From Paenibacillus sp. sptzw28 (GTDB lineage: Bacteria > Bacillota > Bacilli > Paenibacillales > Paenibacillaceae): a stretch of 64,000 nt of DNA. The stretch is from the NCBI RefSeq assembly GCF_019550795.1, contig NZ_CP080545.1, forward strand, positions 5,437,501 to 5,501,500. The letters run 5' to 3'. How positions within the stretch are numbered: position 1 is the first letter of the stretch; each line of letters starts with the position of its first letter. Made by a program: the position numbers and the translations under genes. The notes under the pieces were generated by a model, which saw nothing but the letters and a program-made list of their open reading frames with translations, did no database searches and was not told the DNA's origin. Shown here piece after piece: positions 8,556 to 15,809 of this stretch.

Positions 8556-9245
8556 TCAACCCTTTATACAGAGATCGTTTTTCTGAAAATAATTCTGCAG
8601 ATAAACCGCTTCATTTTTATATCCCGAGAGCAGCCTCCGCAGGATTTCGAAATCGTCTTCGGGCTCCTTCTTGGTTTTCCGAAGCTGCAATCTCCATTTC
8701 TTTTCTACGGGGATGATCATTACGGAAGAATGACCGCCTACGGCAGTAGCAATTTTTTCTTTATCATAGAACAGCTCTATCACCTGGCAGGGGTGCAGTA
8801 CGCTTGAGAATGCAAAGTATGAACCTTCCGCCTCCAGCTCCAAGGCCTGTTCGAGCAGTGCGTTTGTTTTTTCACGGGTAAACGCGGGCGGAGAGGCCAG
8901 CTGCTTCGCCCATAATAAGATCAATCCTTTCTCTTCATATGTGAACATGAAAGCAAATGCATAGAGAGTATAAATCCGGTTATTGTACATGGCCTCAAGC
9001 AGTTCGATTTCTTGCTTCGCGATCGGCCTCAACAGCGTAAAATCAATAGTCATCGTCTTCGCTTCCTTGATAATTGGCGCGACATACGTATCAGGATGGA
9101 GATCGAACAACACATGACTGGGTTCACTTTGGGTCTGGATCATTAGCGGGTTAAACTCCGCAAGCCGGCTCATGTTATCCGGATCTAGTTTCATTGTTCC
9201 GTGTGTTTCCCGGCGTACACATTCGATCAACAAATCTGGCAGCAT
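8556..9245 (-). CDS. hypothetical protein, 229-aa family, copy 2
   Basis: Paralog of 3156-3845 with the same length and no gaps. The ATG at 9245 (MLPDLLIECV) has the same ribosome site and leader (GAGGAGGGCTCCT) as copy 1, so the longer in-frame ATG at 9299 is rejected. Differences cluster in residues 45-75 and 105-125; the MYNNRIYTLYAFAFMF and EAEGSYFAFSSV stretches are unchanged. It lies 65 bases downstream of an XRE regulator on the same strand, probably cotranscribed from the promoter at 9696-9724, and is followed by a strong terminator. The function is unknown; the pairing with an XRE protein hints at a regulated cytoplasmic role. Confidence 0.82.
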   Translation of the reverse strand: MLPDLLIECVRRETHGTMKLDPDNMSRLAEFNPLMIQTQSEPSHVLFDLHPDTYVAPIIKEAKTMTIDFTLLRPIAKQEIELLEAMYNNRIYTLYAFAFMFTYEEKGLILLWAKQLASPPAFTREKTNALLEQALELEAEGSYFAFSSVLHPCQVIELFYDKEKIATAVGGHSSVMIIPVEKKWRLQLRKTKKEPEDDFEILRRLLSGYKNEAVYLQNYFQKNDLCIKG

Positions 9246-9310
9246 AGGAGCCCTCCTCGTAAACATGTCTATTTGTCTATCACCCTTGAGCCGGTCCATC
9301 TTGGCAGACC

Positions 9311-9637
9311 TTATTGGGGAACGAGCTCCCTGCCTGCCGCTTGTTCTTGGTAACCGGGCTGTAAAGAAGCAAGATTCAATACCCTCATAACCTTGTTTAG
9401 CACTTTTCCGGTAACGGAATCATCGCCTGCCTCGATTTTGGAAATATGAGCCTGATTCGTCCCAGCCATCTCGGCGAGCTGCTGCTGCGTCAATCTCAGC
9501 TCCACGCGGCGGGCGAAAACCATACTTCCAATCATGATCGTAAAGCTGTTTATCTCCGCTGCCATTCCAGGATTATTTCGGCCGCTGGCATGGGGATGGG
9601 GATCGGGAAAGTCCTGGTCTAATTTGGCACCTGGCAC
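9311..9637 (-). CDS. XRE-family HTH transcriptional regulator
   Basis: A 108-aa DNA-binding protein with an HTH_3 domain at about residues 36-92 (FARRVELRLTQQQLAEMAG, TNQAHISKIEAGDDSV). The N-terminal 30 residues are low-complexity, rich in Pro and His (PDPHPHASGRN). The Arg/Glu pattern RVELRLTQ.QLAE and ISKIEAG are standard for Cro/CI-type helices. Start is GTG, with AAGGAG ten bases upstream. It has its own sigma-A-like promoter and is followed by the 229-aa gene. Confidence 0.88.
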   Translation of the reverse strand: MPGAKLDQDFPDPHPHASGRNNPGMAAEINSFTIMIGSMVFARRVELRLTQQQLAEMAGTNQAHISKIEAGDDSVTGKVLNKVMRVLNLASLQPGYQEQAAGRELVPQ

Positions 9638-9695
9638 GCTGCATCAACTCCTTGTTTTATAGAAGCGAATACTATTATATTCCATATCTGCTCCC

Positions 9696-9724
9696 ATTAT
9701 ATCAGAAGCGGTATAAATTATCAA
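9696..9724 (-). promoter_or_regulatory. sigma-A-type promoter of the XRE/229-aa unit
   Basis: On the minus strand: TTGATA (9724-9719), 17-base spacer, TATAAT (9701-9696). The spacing is ideal and the -10 box perfect. Transcription would start near 9689, about 50 bases before the GTG at 9637. Confidence 0.75.
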
Positions 9725-9787
9725 AAAATTCAAACGGCGGACCATAACGAGAACTCAAGCCCTCAGGTAGAGAGTGTCATTATCGGC

Positions 9788-9824
9788 AAAAAAACCGCCC
9801 GTCTCCCAGCCGGGAAACGAGCGG
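9788..9824 (-). terminator. orphan rho-independent terminator
   Basis: On the minus strand a GC-rich stem (CCGC.CGTTTCCC ... GGGAGACG.GCGG) is followed by seven T. It now follows only the decayed Ig-like gene at 9857-10160. It resembles the subtilisin terminator at 5504-5543. Confidence 0.75.
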
Positions 9825-9856
9825 CAATATTTACACTGTAGAACTCCAGATTCATG

Positions 9857-10160
9857 TTTCCGGTACCGGCTTGTCATTTCCATAGATAGGCTTCGCCGTA
9901 TATTTGGTTACAGGTGCGGTTGTATCGATCCGGAGAGTTATCGGCTTTGTCTCCCGGTTAAGGAACCAGTCCATGCCGGTGTATGACAGACCATAGTAGG
10001 GACGGTGATCTTTGTGCCCTGTCCAGTTGTGCTGGTCCCATCCTCTTTGTCATACAGCTCCCAGAGTGTACTTTTTATACCGGATAAGTCATCTGTGGCA
10101 GTGTTCGTGATGAATGTCCGTTTTCAAGCTTCCGCGACGCAGGTTCCATCATGAATGAAC
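9857..10160 (-). pseudogene. remnant of an Ig-like/OmpL47-type repeat protein
   Basis: Two adjacent minus-strand frames together give one repeat of an OmpL47-type beta domain: first TATDDLSGIKSTLWELYDKE, then after a +1 shift near 9990-10010 DTTAPVTKYTAKPIYGND. The second part runs to a stop at about 9857. Both ends of the original gene are missing. Such repeats usually sit in large surface proteins. The terminator at 9788 probably belonged to it. Confidence 0.6.
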
Positions 10161-10265
10161 GGGACCTCGTCCTCAACTGAGCAATTGAAAAGAAATCACG
10201 TTATTTGCGGTATGGTAAGATGGACTCGTATAGGATGCGATAACCTAATGGAAGAGGTGTTGAAC

Positions 10266-10682
10266 ATGCAAAACCGGAATTACACGATGGTGCAAGCAGG
10301 TCTGTTCGAGAAGCTCGGAAGCGTTACGGAAGCTCCTGCCAAGGGGAAACTATTTTTGAAGGAATCTCTTGGGTTAACCAGCATGGAGGTGTCGCTCAAT
10401 CAGCTGCCCCCCCGGGGGGAGGTGCCTTTCTATCATAAGCACAAGGAGAATGAGGAGTTGTACGTAATTATTCGCGGCCGGGGGCAGGTTCAAGTTGACG
10501 GCGAAATTCTCGAGGTGACGGAAGGAAGCGCCGTACGCATGGCACCGCAAGGTGTGCGTACCCTGCGGAATACGTCCGAGACAGAGGATTTGTACTTTAT
10601 TGTCATCCAGGCCAAGGAACACAGCTTGACCCAATGGGTCATGACCGACGGCATTATTCTCGAAGAACCCGTGAAGTGGTGA
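10266..10682 (+). CDS. cupin-domain protein
   Basis: A 138-aa small-molecule-binding or isomerase-like cupin. Cupin motif 1 is PFYHKHKENEELYVIIRGRG (metal ligands His, His, Glu) at about residues 57-76 and motif 2 is GSAVRMAPQGVRTLRN around 88-104, in which the usual His is replaced by Arg/Val, so metal binding may be incomplete. ATG at 10266 (GAGGTG six bases upstream) is preferred to the ATG at 10155. It stands alone among gene remnants. The substrate is unknown. Confidence 0.85.
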   Translation: MQNRNYTMVQAGLFEKLGSVTEAPAKGKLFLKESLGLTSMEVSLNQLPPRGEVPFYHKHKENEELYVIIRGRGQVQVDGEILEVTEGSAVRMAPQGVRTLRNTSETEDLYFIVIQAKEHSLTQWVMTDGIILEEPVKW

Positions 10683-10792
10683 TTTAACGAAGGGAACAAA
10701 GCTTTCAGTTCAGATAAAAGCCCTGAGCCCGCTCACCCCTAAGTTGAAAATTTTTATTCCTTTGAACGTTCCTCGCATCTTTTGGAACAGCA

Positions 10793-10824
10793 AAGAGGCA
10801 GACGCCGAGCCGGCACTGCCTCTT
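10793..10824 (-). terminator. hairpin, likely terminator
   Basis: AAGAGGCAG/CTGCCTCTT, nine perfect pairs around a 14-base loop. On the minus strand it is followed by TTGCTGTTCC, a weak T-tract. It follows the DinB remnant, and could also stop transcripts of the cupin gene. Confidence 0.5.
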
Positions 10825-10835
10825 AAATATATCTA

Positions 10836-10970
10836 TCATTTGTTCGTCGCGTGGGCTGCGCGCATGGCTGCGGTTTCCTCTTCGTTCGGTCCGTAGATGC
10901 CGGGAGCCGTAAGTCCCGCTTGACGTATCAGAATCGTCATCTGCCCGCGGTGATGAATTTGGTGGCGTTT
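10836..10970 (-). pseudogene. C-terminal fragment of a DinB-family protein
   Basis: The minus-strand frame encodes KRHQIHHRGQMTILIRQAG followed by LTAPGIYGPNEEE, the C-terminal end of DinB/YfiT-type four-helix proteins, whose H..HHRGQ holds metal-binding His. The other three helices are missing; sequence upstream in the frame is unrelated. Confidence 0.75.
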
Positions 10971-11100
10971 GGGGTATTTTATCAGGAATAGCCTTAGCAT
11001 TTTATACCTTGTATTCGTTATCGTATTCGGTACAATGGTTGCAAGGTGTGCCGCCAAGCTGGCGTACCACGAGGGCGTACCGCTGCTGTTTCGAGTTCCG

Positions 11101-11510
11101 TTACGTTACTACAAGAACGTTTACGGAATGGGGCTGAATTTCAACTGTAAGATCAGATTGCGCATTCCAATGTAACGGCTGTTCGATGACGCGAACCTGC
11201 TCTTTCCCAATATCGTTGTAAGCATCTTTCGAATCGCCGGTCACACTATAAAGAACGGCATTCGAATGCTGCACTGCACTGCCCTTGTATTGACGGTCGG
11301 TGCGAAATTCGCCATTCCAATTACATCGCTGTGTTTGAGACACTGATTTATAAAACAAGCGGTAAACACAGTATCCGCCATTGTGTAGCTGGAATTGATG
11401 TCGTTTTCATCCCTCGGTGTTAAATAATCCGCGGTTCCGGAGTTAATATGCGATGATGAAGATTCCATTCGTCATAGGCAATACGAATTTTGCCTAAATA
11501 GCCGAGTGAA
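11101..11510 (-). pseudogene. C-terminal fragment of a GH51 alpha-L-arabinofuranosidase
   Basis: Three minus-strand frames line up with the end of GH51 enzymes: GKIRIAYDEWNLHHRILTPE (about 11434-11502), then SYTMADTVFTACFINQCLKH and SDVIGMANFAPTVNTR (about 11280-11390), then SKDAYNDIGKEQVRV with the terminal beta-strand PHSVNVLVV (to 11101). At least two frameshifts separate them, and the catalytic N-terminal two thirds are absent. This is a dead plant-polysaccharide gene. Confidence 0.8.
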
Positions 11511-11648
11511 CCGAGCTATAAGAAACCCTTTGCGCATCCTTTTATTATAATGATTTCTAATATAGTATTATAATCAAAATAGTATAATATGCCTATTTTA
11601 AAATATAGTAATATCATGTAAATTGACAATATACGACAACAGAATATT

Positions 11649-11751
11649 TCGTACGATAATGGCAAACCCGCTGAAAAGCGGCGACGCAAAGCTATAGGGG
11701 CTAAGGCGGAAAGCACCACCATTCGCTATGCCTGCCAGTTACCGAATACGA
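11649..11751 (+). promoter_or_regulatory. cyclic-di-GMP-I (GEMM) riboswitch aptamer
   Basis: The conserved GEMM-I core is present in order: GGCAAAC (11661-11667), stem CCGCT with GAAA tetraloop and AGCGG (11668-11681), GACGCAAAGC (11683-11692), GGCTAAG (about 11699-11705), and GTTACCGA (11738-11745). Closing helix P1 is TCGTA (11649-11653) with TACGA (11747-11751). The second arm (11693-11737) carries the variable helix. The aptamer class binds c-di-GMP at the three-way junction. It lies 175 bases upstream of the aldehyde dehydrogenase start, with a terminator between. Confidence 0.93.
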
Positions 11752-11756
11752 CGGCA

Positions 11757-11799
11757 GCCTCCGTCTATTCATTCTAATAATGCTGATGGGAGGTTTTTT
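11757..11799 (+). terminator. riboswitch expression-platform terminator
   Basis: CCTCC (11758-11762) pairs with GGAGG (11789-11793) and is followed by TTTTTT (11794-11799). A competing hairpin, GACGG (11750-11754) with CCGTC (11761-11765), shares two bases with the 3' P1 strand and two with the terminator arm. If ligand stabilises P1, the competing hairpin is lost and the terminator can form, so I infer an OFF switch. The stem is short with a 26-base loop. Confidence 0.6.
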
Positions 11800-11925
11800 G
11801 TGCTGCTTAAAATTAATTAAATCGTCTGGCAGGAAAGAAATGTGAGTATTGGAGTTAATATTTTCTCAAAAGTCGGAAAATTCAGAATTAAATCCATGCA
11901 CTTTTTGCGCCAAGGAGGATTTAAA

Positions 11926-12816
11926 ATGAGCAGTGGGAAGATCAAGGTTGCAATTATAGGCAGCGGCAATATCGGGACAGACTTACTAAAAAAAACGATG
12001 AGATCGCCTCATTTGGAGTGTACACTGTTTGTGGGTAGAAACTTGGAATCGCCCGGGATGATTATAGCCAGAGATTTAGGAATACATGTTTCGGATAAAA
12101 AAATTGATGCTATTGTAGATTACGCTCATATGTACGATATTGTTTTCGATGCCACTTCTGCATTTTCTCATGCTCAACATGCAATAGTTTTTAGAAGGCT
12201 TCGAAAGTTTGTTATAGATATGACTCCGTCAAAAATTGGGGAAATGTGTGTTCCTGCGGTAAATTTAAGTGAATGCTTGACGCTTGATAACGTAAATATG
12301 GTTACATGCGGGGGACAAGCTTCCGTACCGGTAGCGTATGCGATCGGACAATCCCATGAACGGGTCGAATATATTGAAGTGGTATCCAGTATTGCTTCCA
12401 AGAGCGCCGGTCCGGCTACAAGATCCAACCTTGACGAATATATCGAAAATACGGAGGAAGCGATCCGAAAATTCTCCCGATGTAATAAAGCTAAAGCTAT
12501 TATTAATTTAAACCCCGCAGAGCCTTGCATTGACATGCAAACCACCATTTATGCCAAGGTTCATAATCCCAATCTGGAGCTGCTTCATAGAAATTTGAAC
12601 CGAATTATTTCTAAGATGCAATCTTATGTTCCAGGCTATCAATTAATTATCCCTCCTACTATAGAAGACGGCCGAATTGTAGTAATGATTAAAGTGCAGG
12701 GACTTGGAGACTACTTGCCCCCGTATGCCGGAAATCTTGATATTATCAATTGTGCCGCCATTGCTACTGCAGAAGAGTATGCTTCAAAGCTGGCGGGCAT
12801 AGAGAAAGGGGCGTAA
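11926..12816 (+). CDS. acylating acetaldehyde dehydrogenase (DmpF/MhpF type)
   Basis: NAD- and CoA-dependent aldehyde dehydrogenase that turns an aldehyde into acyl-CoA, usually channelled from the partner aldolase encoded next. The Rossmann motif is VAIIGSGNIGTDLL (residues about 7-20). The catalytic Cys is in VTCGGQASVPV (about Cys128). It has 296 aa, against about 300-312 for the family. ATG at 11926 has CAAGGAGG seven bases upstream; the in-frame GTG at 11842 lacks one. First gene after the c-di-GMP riboswitch. No ring-cleavage pathway genes (extradiol dioxygenase, hydratase, decarboxylase) are nearby, so the physiological aldehyde may not be acetaldehyde. Confidence 0.93.
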   Translation: MSSGKIKVAIIGSGNIGTDLLKKTMRSPHLECTLFVGRNLESPGMIIARDLGIHVSDKKIDAIVDYAHMYDIVFDATSAFSHAQHAIVFRRLRKFVIDMTPSKIGEMCVPAVNLSECLTLDNVNMVTCGGQASVPVAYAIGQSHERVEYIEVVSSIASKSAGPATRSNLDEYIENTEEAIRKFSRCNKAKAIINLNPAEPCIDMQTTIYAKVHNPNLELLHRNLNRIISKMQSYVPGYQLIIPPTIEDGRIVVMIKVQGLGDYLPPYAGNLDIINCAAIATAEEYASKLAGIEKGA

Positions 12817-12821
12817 TCCAG

Positions 12822-13838
12822 GTGTCCACGGTTCTAATCAGTGATCCAACCCTAAGAGACGGTTCCCATGCCGTACGTCATCAGTTAACCAGAGAACAGA
12901 TGTATAACTACATGCTCATAGCCGATGCGGCAGGTATTCCGATTATTGAAGTCGGGCACGGCAATGGCCTTGGAGCATCTTCATTGCAATTAGGCGAATC
13001 TCTTGTTCGGGATGAAGAAATTTTTGAGCTGGCGTCAAGCACTTTACGTCATACGAAAATAGGAATCCATGTTATACCGGGTGTAGCTACGATAAACGAT
13101 TTGAAAGCAGCGTTAGACCTGGGTGTGCATGTTGTCAGGGTCGCTTCTCATTGCACTGAAGCCGATATCACTAAGAGGCACATTGAGTATGCCTTGGATA
13201 GAGGGCGGGAAGCTTATGGAGTATTGATGATGAGCCATATGGCGTCTATTGAATTACTTACGCAGGAAGCGTTAAAAATGCAATCGTATGGGGCACACGG
13301 TGTAATCATTATGGATTCTGCCGGAGTTTATTTGCCGGAAGACGTTATTGAGCGGGTAAAAGCACTCACCGGCACAATAAACATACCTGTAGGGTTTCAT
13401 GCACATAACAACCTAGGCCATGCCATAGCAAATTCGGTTGCAGCTTTAAGTGGAGGAGCTAGAATACTGGATGGTACGATTCGGGGATTCGGAGCCGGGG
13501 CTGGCAATGCCCAATTGGAGGTACTGATCGCAGTATTAAATAGATTGGGCTATACCACTAATATTGACTTATCAAAGCTCCTTGAAGGAGCAAACATTGC
13601 AGAGAAGACAATCATCGAAAAAGTACCGACTATCAATTCTACAAGTGTTATAAGCGGATTGGCCGGCGTATTTTCAGGCTTTGCAAAACCTGTTGAACTC
13701 TTATCCCAAAAATATAATGTAGACCCCCATAAAGTATTTATGGAGTTAGGAAGAAGAAAAATTATTGCCGGTCAAGAAGATATGATTATTGAAGTTGTAC
13801 ATGAGATCGCCGAATCAGAAGCTGTGGTCTCCAACTAA
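12822..13838 (+). CDS. 4-hydroxy-2-oxovalerate aldolase (DmpG/MhpE type)
   Basis: Class II (metal-dependent) pyruvate aldolase that cleaves 4-hydroxy-2-oxoacids to pyruvate and an aldehyde; normally a heterotetramer with the acylating dehydrogenase. The HMGL-like barrel begins DPTLRDGSHAVRHQ (catalytic Arg, Asp and His) and has the metal-binding GFHAHNNLG. The C-terminal DmpG communication domain is present (residues about 270-335). It has 338 aa, normal. Start is taken at GTG 12822, five bases after the upstream stop; an ATG at 12750 would lie inside the previous gene and adds unrelated residues. Genes 11926-15011 are spaced 5-33 bases and form one operon. Confidence 0.93.
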   Translation: MSTVLISDPTLRDGSHAVRHQLTREQMYNYMLIADAAGIPIIEVGHGNGLGASSLQLGESLVRDEEIFELASSTLRHTKIGIHVIPGVATINDLKAALDLGVHVVRVASHCTEADITKRHIEYALDRGREAYGVLMMSHMASIELLTQEALKMQSYGAHGVIIMDSAGVYLPEDVIERVKALTGTINIPVGFHAHNNLGHAIANSVAALSGGARILDGTIRGFGAGAGNAQLEVLIAVLNRLGYTTNIDLSKLLEGANIAEKTIIEKVPTINSTSVISGLAGVFSGFAKPVELLSQKYNVDPHKVFMELGRRKIIAGQEDMIIEVVHEIAESEAVVSN

Positions 13839-13871
13839 GTAAGCGGAATCTTAAATAAAGGGTGATATTAT

Positions 13872-14207
13872 ATGATGACAGATCGGGATAAAGTAGAAGT
13901 AGCCTATCCATTCAAAGGTGTAGAAAGAAGAGTGCTGGCTTATAATAACAAACTAATGCTTGTTGAACATTTAATAGCAAAAGGATCCCTATTTCCGCTG
14001 CATAGTCATTATCATGAACAAATCTTTTACATTACAGAAGGAAAAGTAAGGGTTATTTGCAACAATGAGGAGTACGAAGTAAAGGCCGGCGGGAGCTTTG
14101 TAATTCCTGGCGGGATAGAACATAGCGTATACGCTATTGAAGACACGGTTTCATTGGATATTTTCAATCCGGCCCGTGAAGATTATATGCCGCAGATAAC
14201 TGTTTAA
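13872..14207 (+). CDS. cupin-domain protein of the riboswitch operon
   Basis: A 111-aa single-domain cupin. Motif 1 is LHSHYHEQIFYITEGKVRV (His-X-His-X3-Glu pattern) and motif 2 is GGSFVIPGGIEHSVYAIED (His), so a complete metal site is present. The family includes dioxygenases, isomerases and sensor proteins, and the sequence does not choose between them. AAGGGTGATATT precedes the ATG. It lies 33 bases after the aldolase gene and 21 before the SDR gene, so it probably acts in the same pathway. Confidence 0.88.
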   Translation: MMTDRDKVEVAYPFKGVERRVLAYNNKLMLVEHLIAKGSLFPLHSHYHEQIFYITEGKVRVICNNEEYEVKAGGSFVIPGGIEHSVYAIEDTVSLDIFNPAREDYMPQITV

Positions 14208-14228
14208 AATCAAAGGAGCAAACAATCG

Positions 14229-15011
14229 ATGGATTTGATACTCAAGGGAAAAGTTGCGCTCATCACCGGTGGGAGTAAAGGAATCGGCCTTGAAACAGCG
14301 GTAATGTTTGCCAAAGAAGGCGCTATGGTTGCGATTTGCGCAAGAAATGAAGAGCAATTAACTACCGCTGCTGCGCATATCAGGAATCAATCCGGATCTG
14401 ATGTACTTATGATAAAGGTAGACGTAACGAAGTCCGAGGATTGCGAAAAAGCGGTCGCCGATACTGTACTGCGCTTCGGTCGGCTGGATATTTTAGTCAA
14501 TAACGCCGGAACCGCCGCTGCGAAGCCGTTTGAACAGATAGATGACGCGCTGTGGGCATCTGATCTGGATTTAAAGCTGTATGCTGCCATCCGCGTCTCT
14601 CGGGCCGCGATCCCTCATTTACGTAATGCCGGTGGAGGTGCAATCGTCAACGTCACTACTTCCTGGGCCAAGACGCCCCCTGCTTCGTCCATGCCGAGCT
14701 CTGTAAGCCGCGCCGCCGGGCAGGCTTTGACCAAAGCGATGAGCCGAGATCTGGCACCGGAGCAAATCCGGGTAAATACCGTATGTATCGGGACGATTCG
14801 AAGCGGGCAGATTGAGGAGCGATGGAAAAGGGAGGAACCGGGCCTCACTTGGGAACAATATGCCAGGGATTCCCGCCACCAGATTCCGCTTGGACGAATC
14901 GGAAATGCGGACGAGGCGGCCAAAGTCATTGTGTTTCTGGCATCCGAAGCGGCTTCCTACGTAACAGGGACCTCGATTAATATAGACGGCGGATCAGGTC
15001 CTGCTTTGTAA
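14229..15011 (+). CDS. SDR-family protein with altered catalytic triad
   Basis: Short-chain dehydrogenase fold of 260 aa. The cofactor site is intact: TGGSKGIG (about residues 14-21), DVT near 65 and NNAG near 92. The C-terminal ASYVTGTSINIDGG is typical. The catalytic Ser-Tyr-Lys is not: aligning IVNVTT to IVNISS gives Thr144 for Ser, Ser157 for Tyr and Arg161 for Lys (PSSVSRAAG in place of Y-x3-K). Related SDRs with PTSVTRAAG-like signatures exist, so this is probably a natural subfamily, not decay. It may bind NAD(P)H without classical dehydrogenase chemistry, or use another acid. AAAGGAG lies nine to ten bases before the ATG. Last clear gene of the riboswitch operon. Confidence 0.9.
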   Translation: MDLILKGKVALITGGSKGIGLETAVMFAKEGAMVAICARNEEQLTTAAAHIRNQSGSDVLMIKVDVTKSEDCEKAVADTVLRFGRLDILVNNAGTAAAKPFEQIDDALWASDLDLKLYAAIRVSRAAIPHLRNAGGGAIVNVTTSWAKTPPASSMPSSVSRAAGQALTKAMSRDLAPEQIRVNTVCIGTIRSGQIEERWKREEPGLTWEQYARDSRHQIPLGRIGNADEAAKVIVFLASEAASYVTGTSINIDGGSGPAL

Positions 15012-15133
15012 TTAAAGCTCCAACCACAACGGAAAAATCATATCCCGTTATGCGGGAATCAAAGGGATGAGGGGGAACGCAATTTATACAATACAGCGTA
15101 ATTGGAGCATCTAACAAGCATGCCAGTCTTATC

Positions 15134-15544
15134 ATGGATAGCTTCCGAAGAGCGACAGGACAATCTCTTCTGGATGAACCGGTCTTTGCCGGCGCACCGT
15201 TTAAGCAATTGTTTCATGCTCCCTTCGTGGTGCTATCCCACGGAACAGAGGGTGATCCGATATTGAATTTTGGAAAGGCGGCACTGGAGCTATGGGAAAT
15301 GAGTTGGGAGGCGTTTACACGCACACCGTCAAGGCTTACTGCGGAACCGCTGGAACGCGAGGAGCGGTCTAATTTTCTAAAAGCCGTAAGCGATAAAGGA
15401 TTCATTGATGATTACACGGGAATCCGAATTTCCAGTTCTGGCCGGAGATTCCACATCATGAAAGCTACTGTGTGGAATTTGACGGACGAAACAGGAACCA
15501 TTCGGGGGCAGGCCGCCACGTTTCGTGAGCATCGTTATATTTAA
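15134..15544 (+). CDS. MEKHLA-domain protein
   Basis: PAS-like MEKHLA domain protein. Recognised from NFGKAALELWEMSWEAFTR, GFIDDYTGIRISSSGRRF and TVWNLTDETG. Homologous sequence starts before the ATG at 15134 (NKHASLIMDSFRRATGQSLL), and the open frame reaches back to about 15070. There is no ATG, GTG or TTG in that stretch, although AGGGGGA sits at about 15070; either a rare start (ATA or ATT) is used or the first codons were lost. It lies 122 bases after the SDR gene and could be the last operon member or independent. The domain is thought to bind small ligands. Confidence 0.8.
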   Translation: MDSFRRATGQSLLDEPVFAGAPFKQLFHAPFVVLSHGTEGDPILNFGKAALELWEMSWEAFTRTPSRLTAEPLEREERSNFLKAVSDKGFIDDYTGIRISSSGRRFHIMKATVWNLTDETGTIRGQAATFREHRYI

Positions 15545-15809
15545 CGACTCAAGCCGTTTACCTCCAATATAAGTATGGCCTTGAGCTTAATGAATTGCTC
15601 CACTCTGCTGAGCTATAACCGGACACTGTGATAAACCGATACACATTTGTTCCTCTTCACGGATAATATTTCTCTGTTACCTTGCCCAAGAACGAAAAAT
15701 GGAGCATCTGCACCGCGGCAGTTTGCTCCACTATCGTTCCCCGTTACTTCAACAATCGTCTCTCGTTTATGTCTATTATGGTTGGCTGTCGAATGCTTAT
15801 ACTGTTCTC

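Noticed and set aside
11520..11648. Multiple TATAAT-like sequences and a TTGACA at about 11623-11628 before the riboswitch
   Set aside because: The stretch is so AT-rich that several -10 matches occur by chance; no single -35/-10 pair with good spacing stands out, so no promoter is called.
15545..15809. Possible small gene between the MEKHLA and methyltransferase genes
   Set aside because: Short frames on both strands have no ribosome site or recognisable motif.
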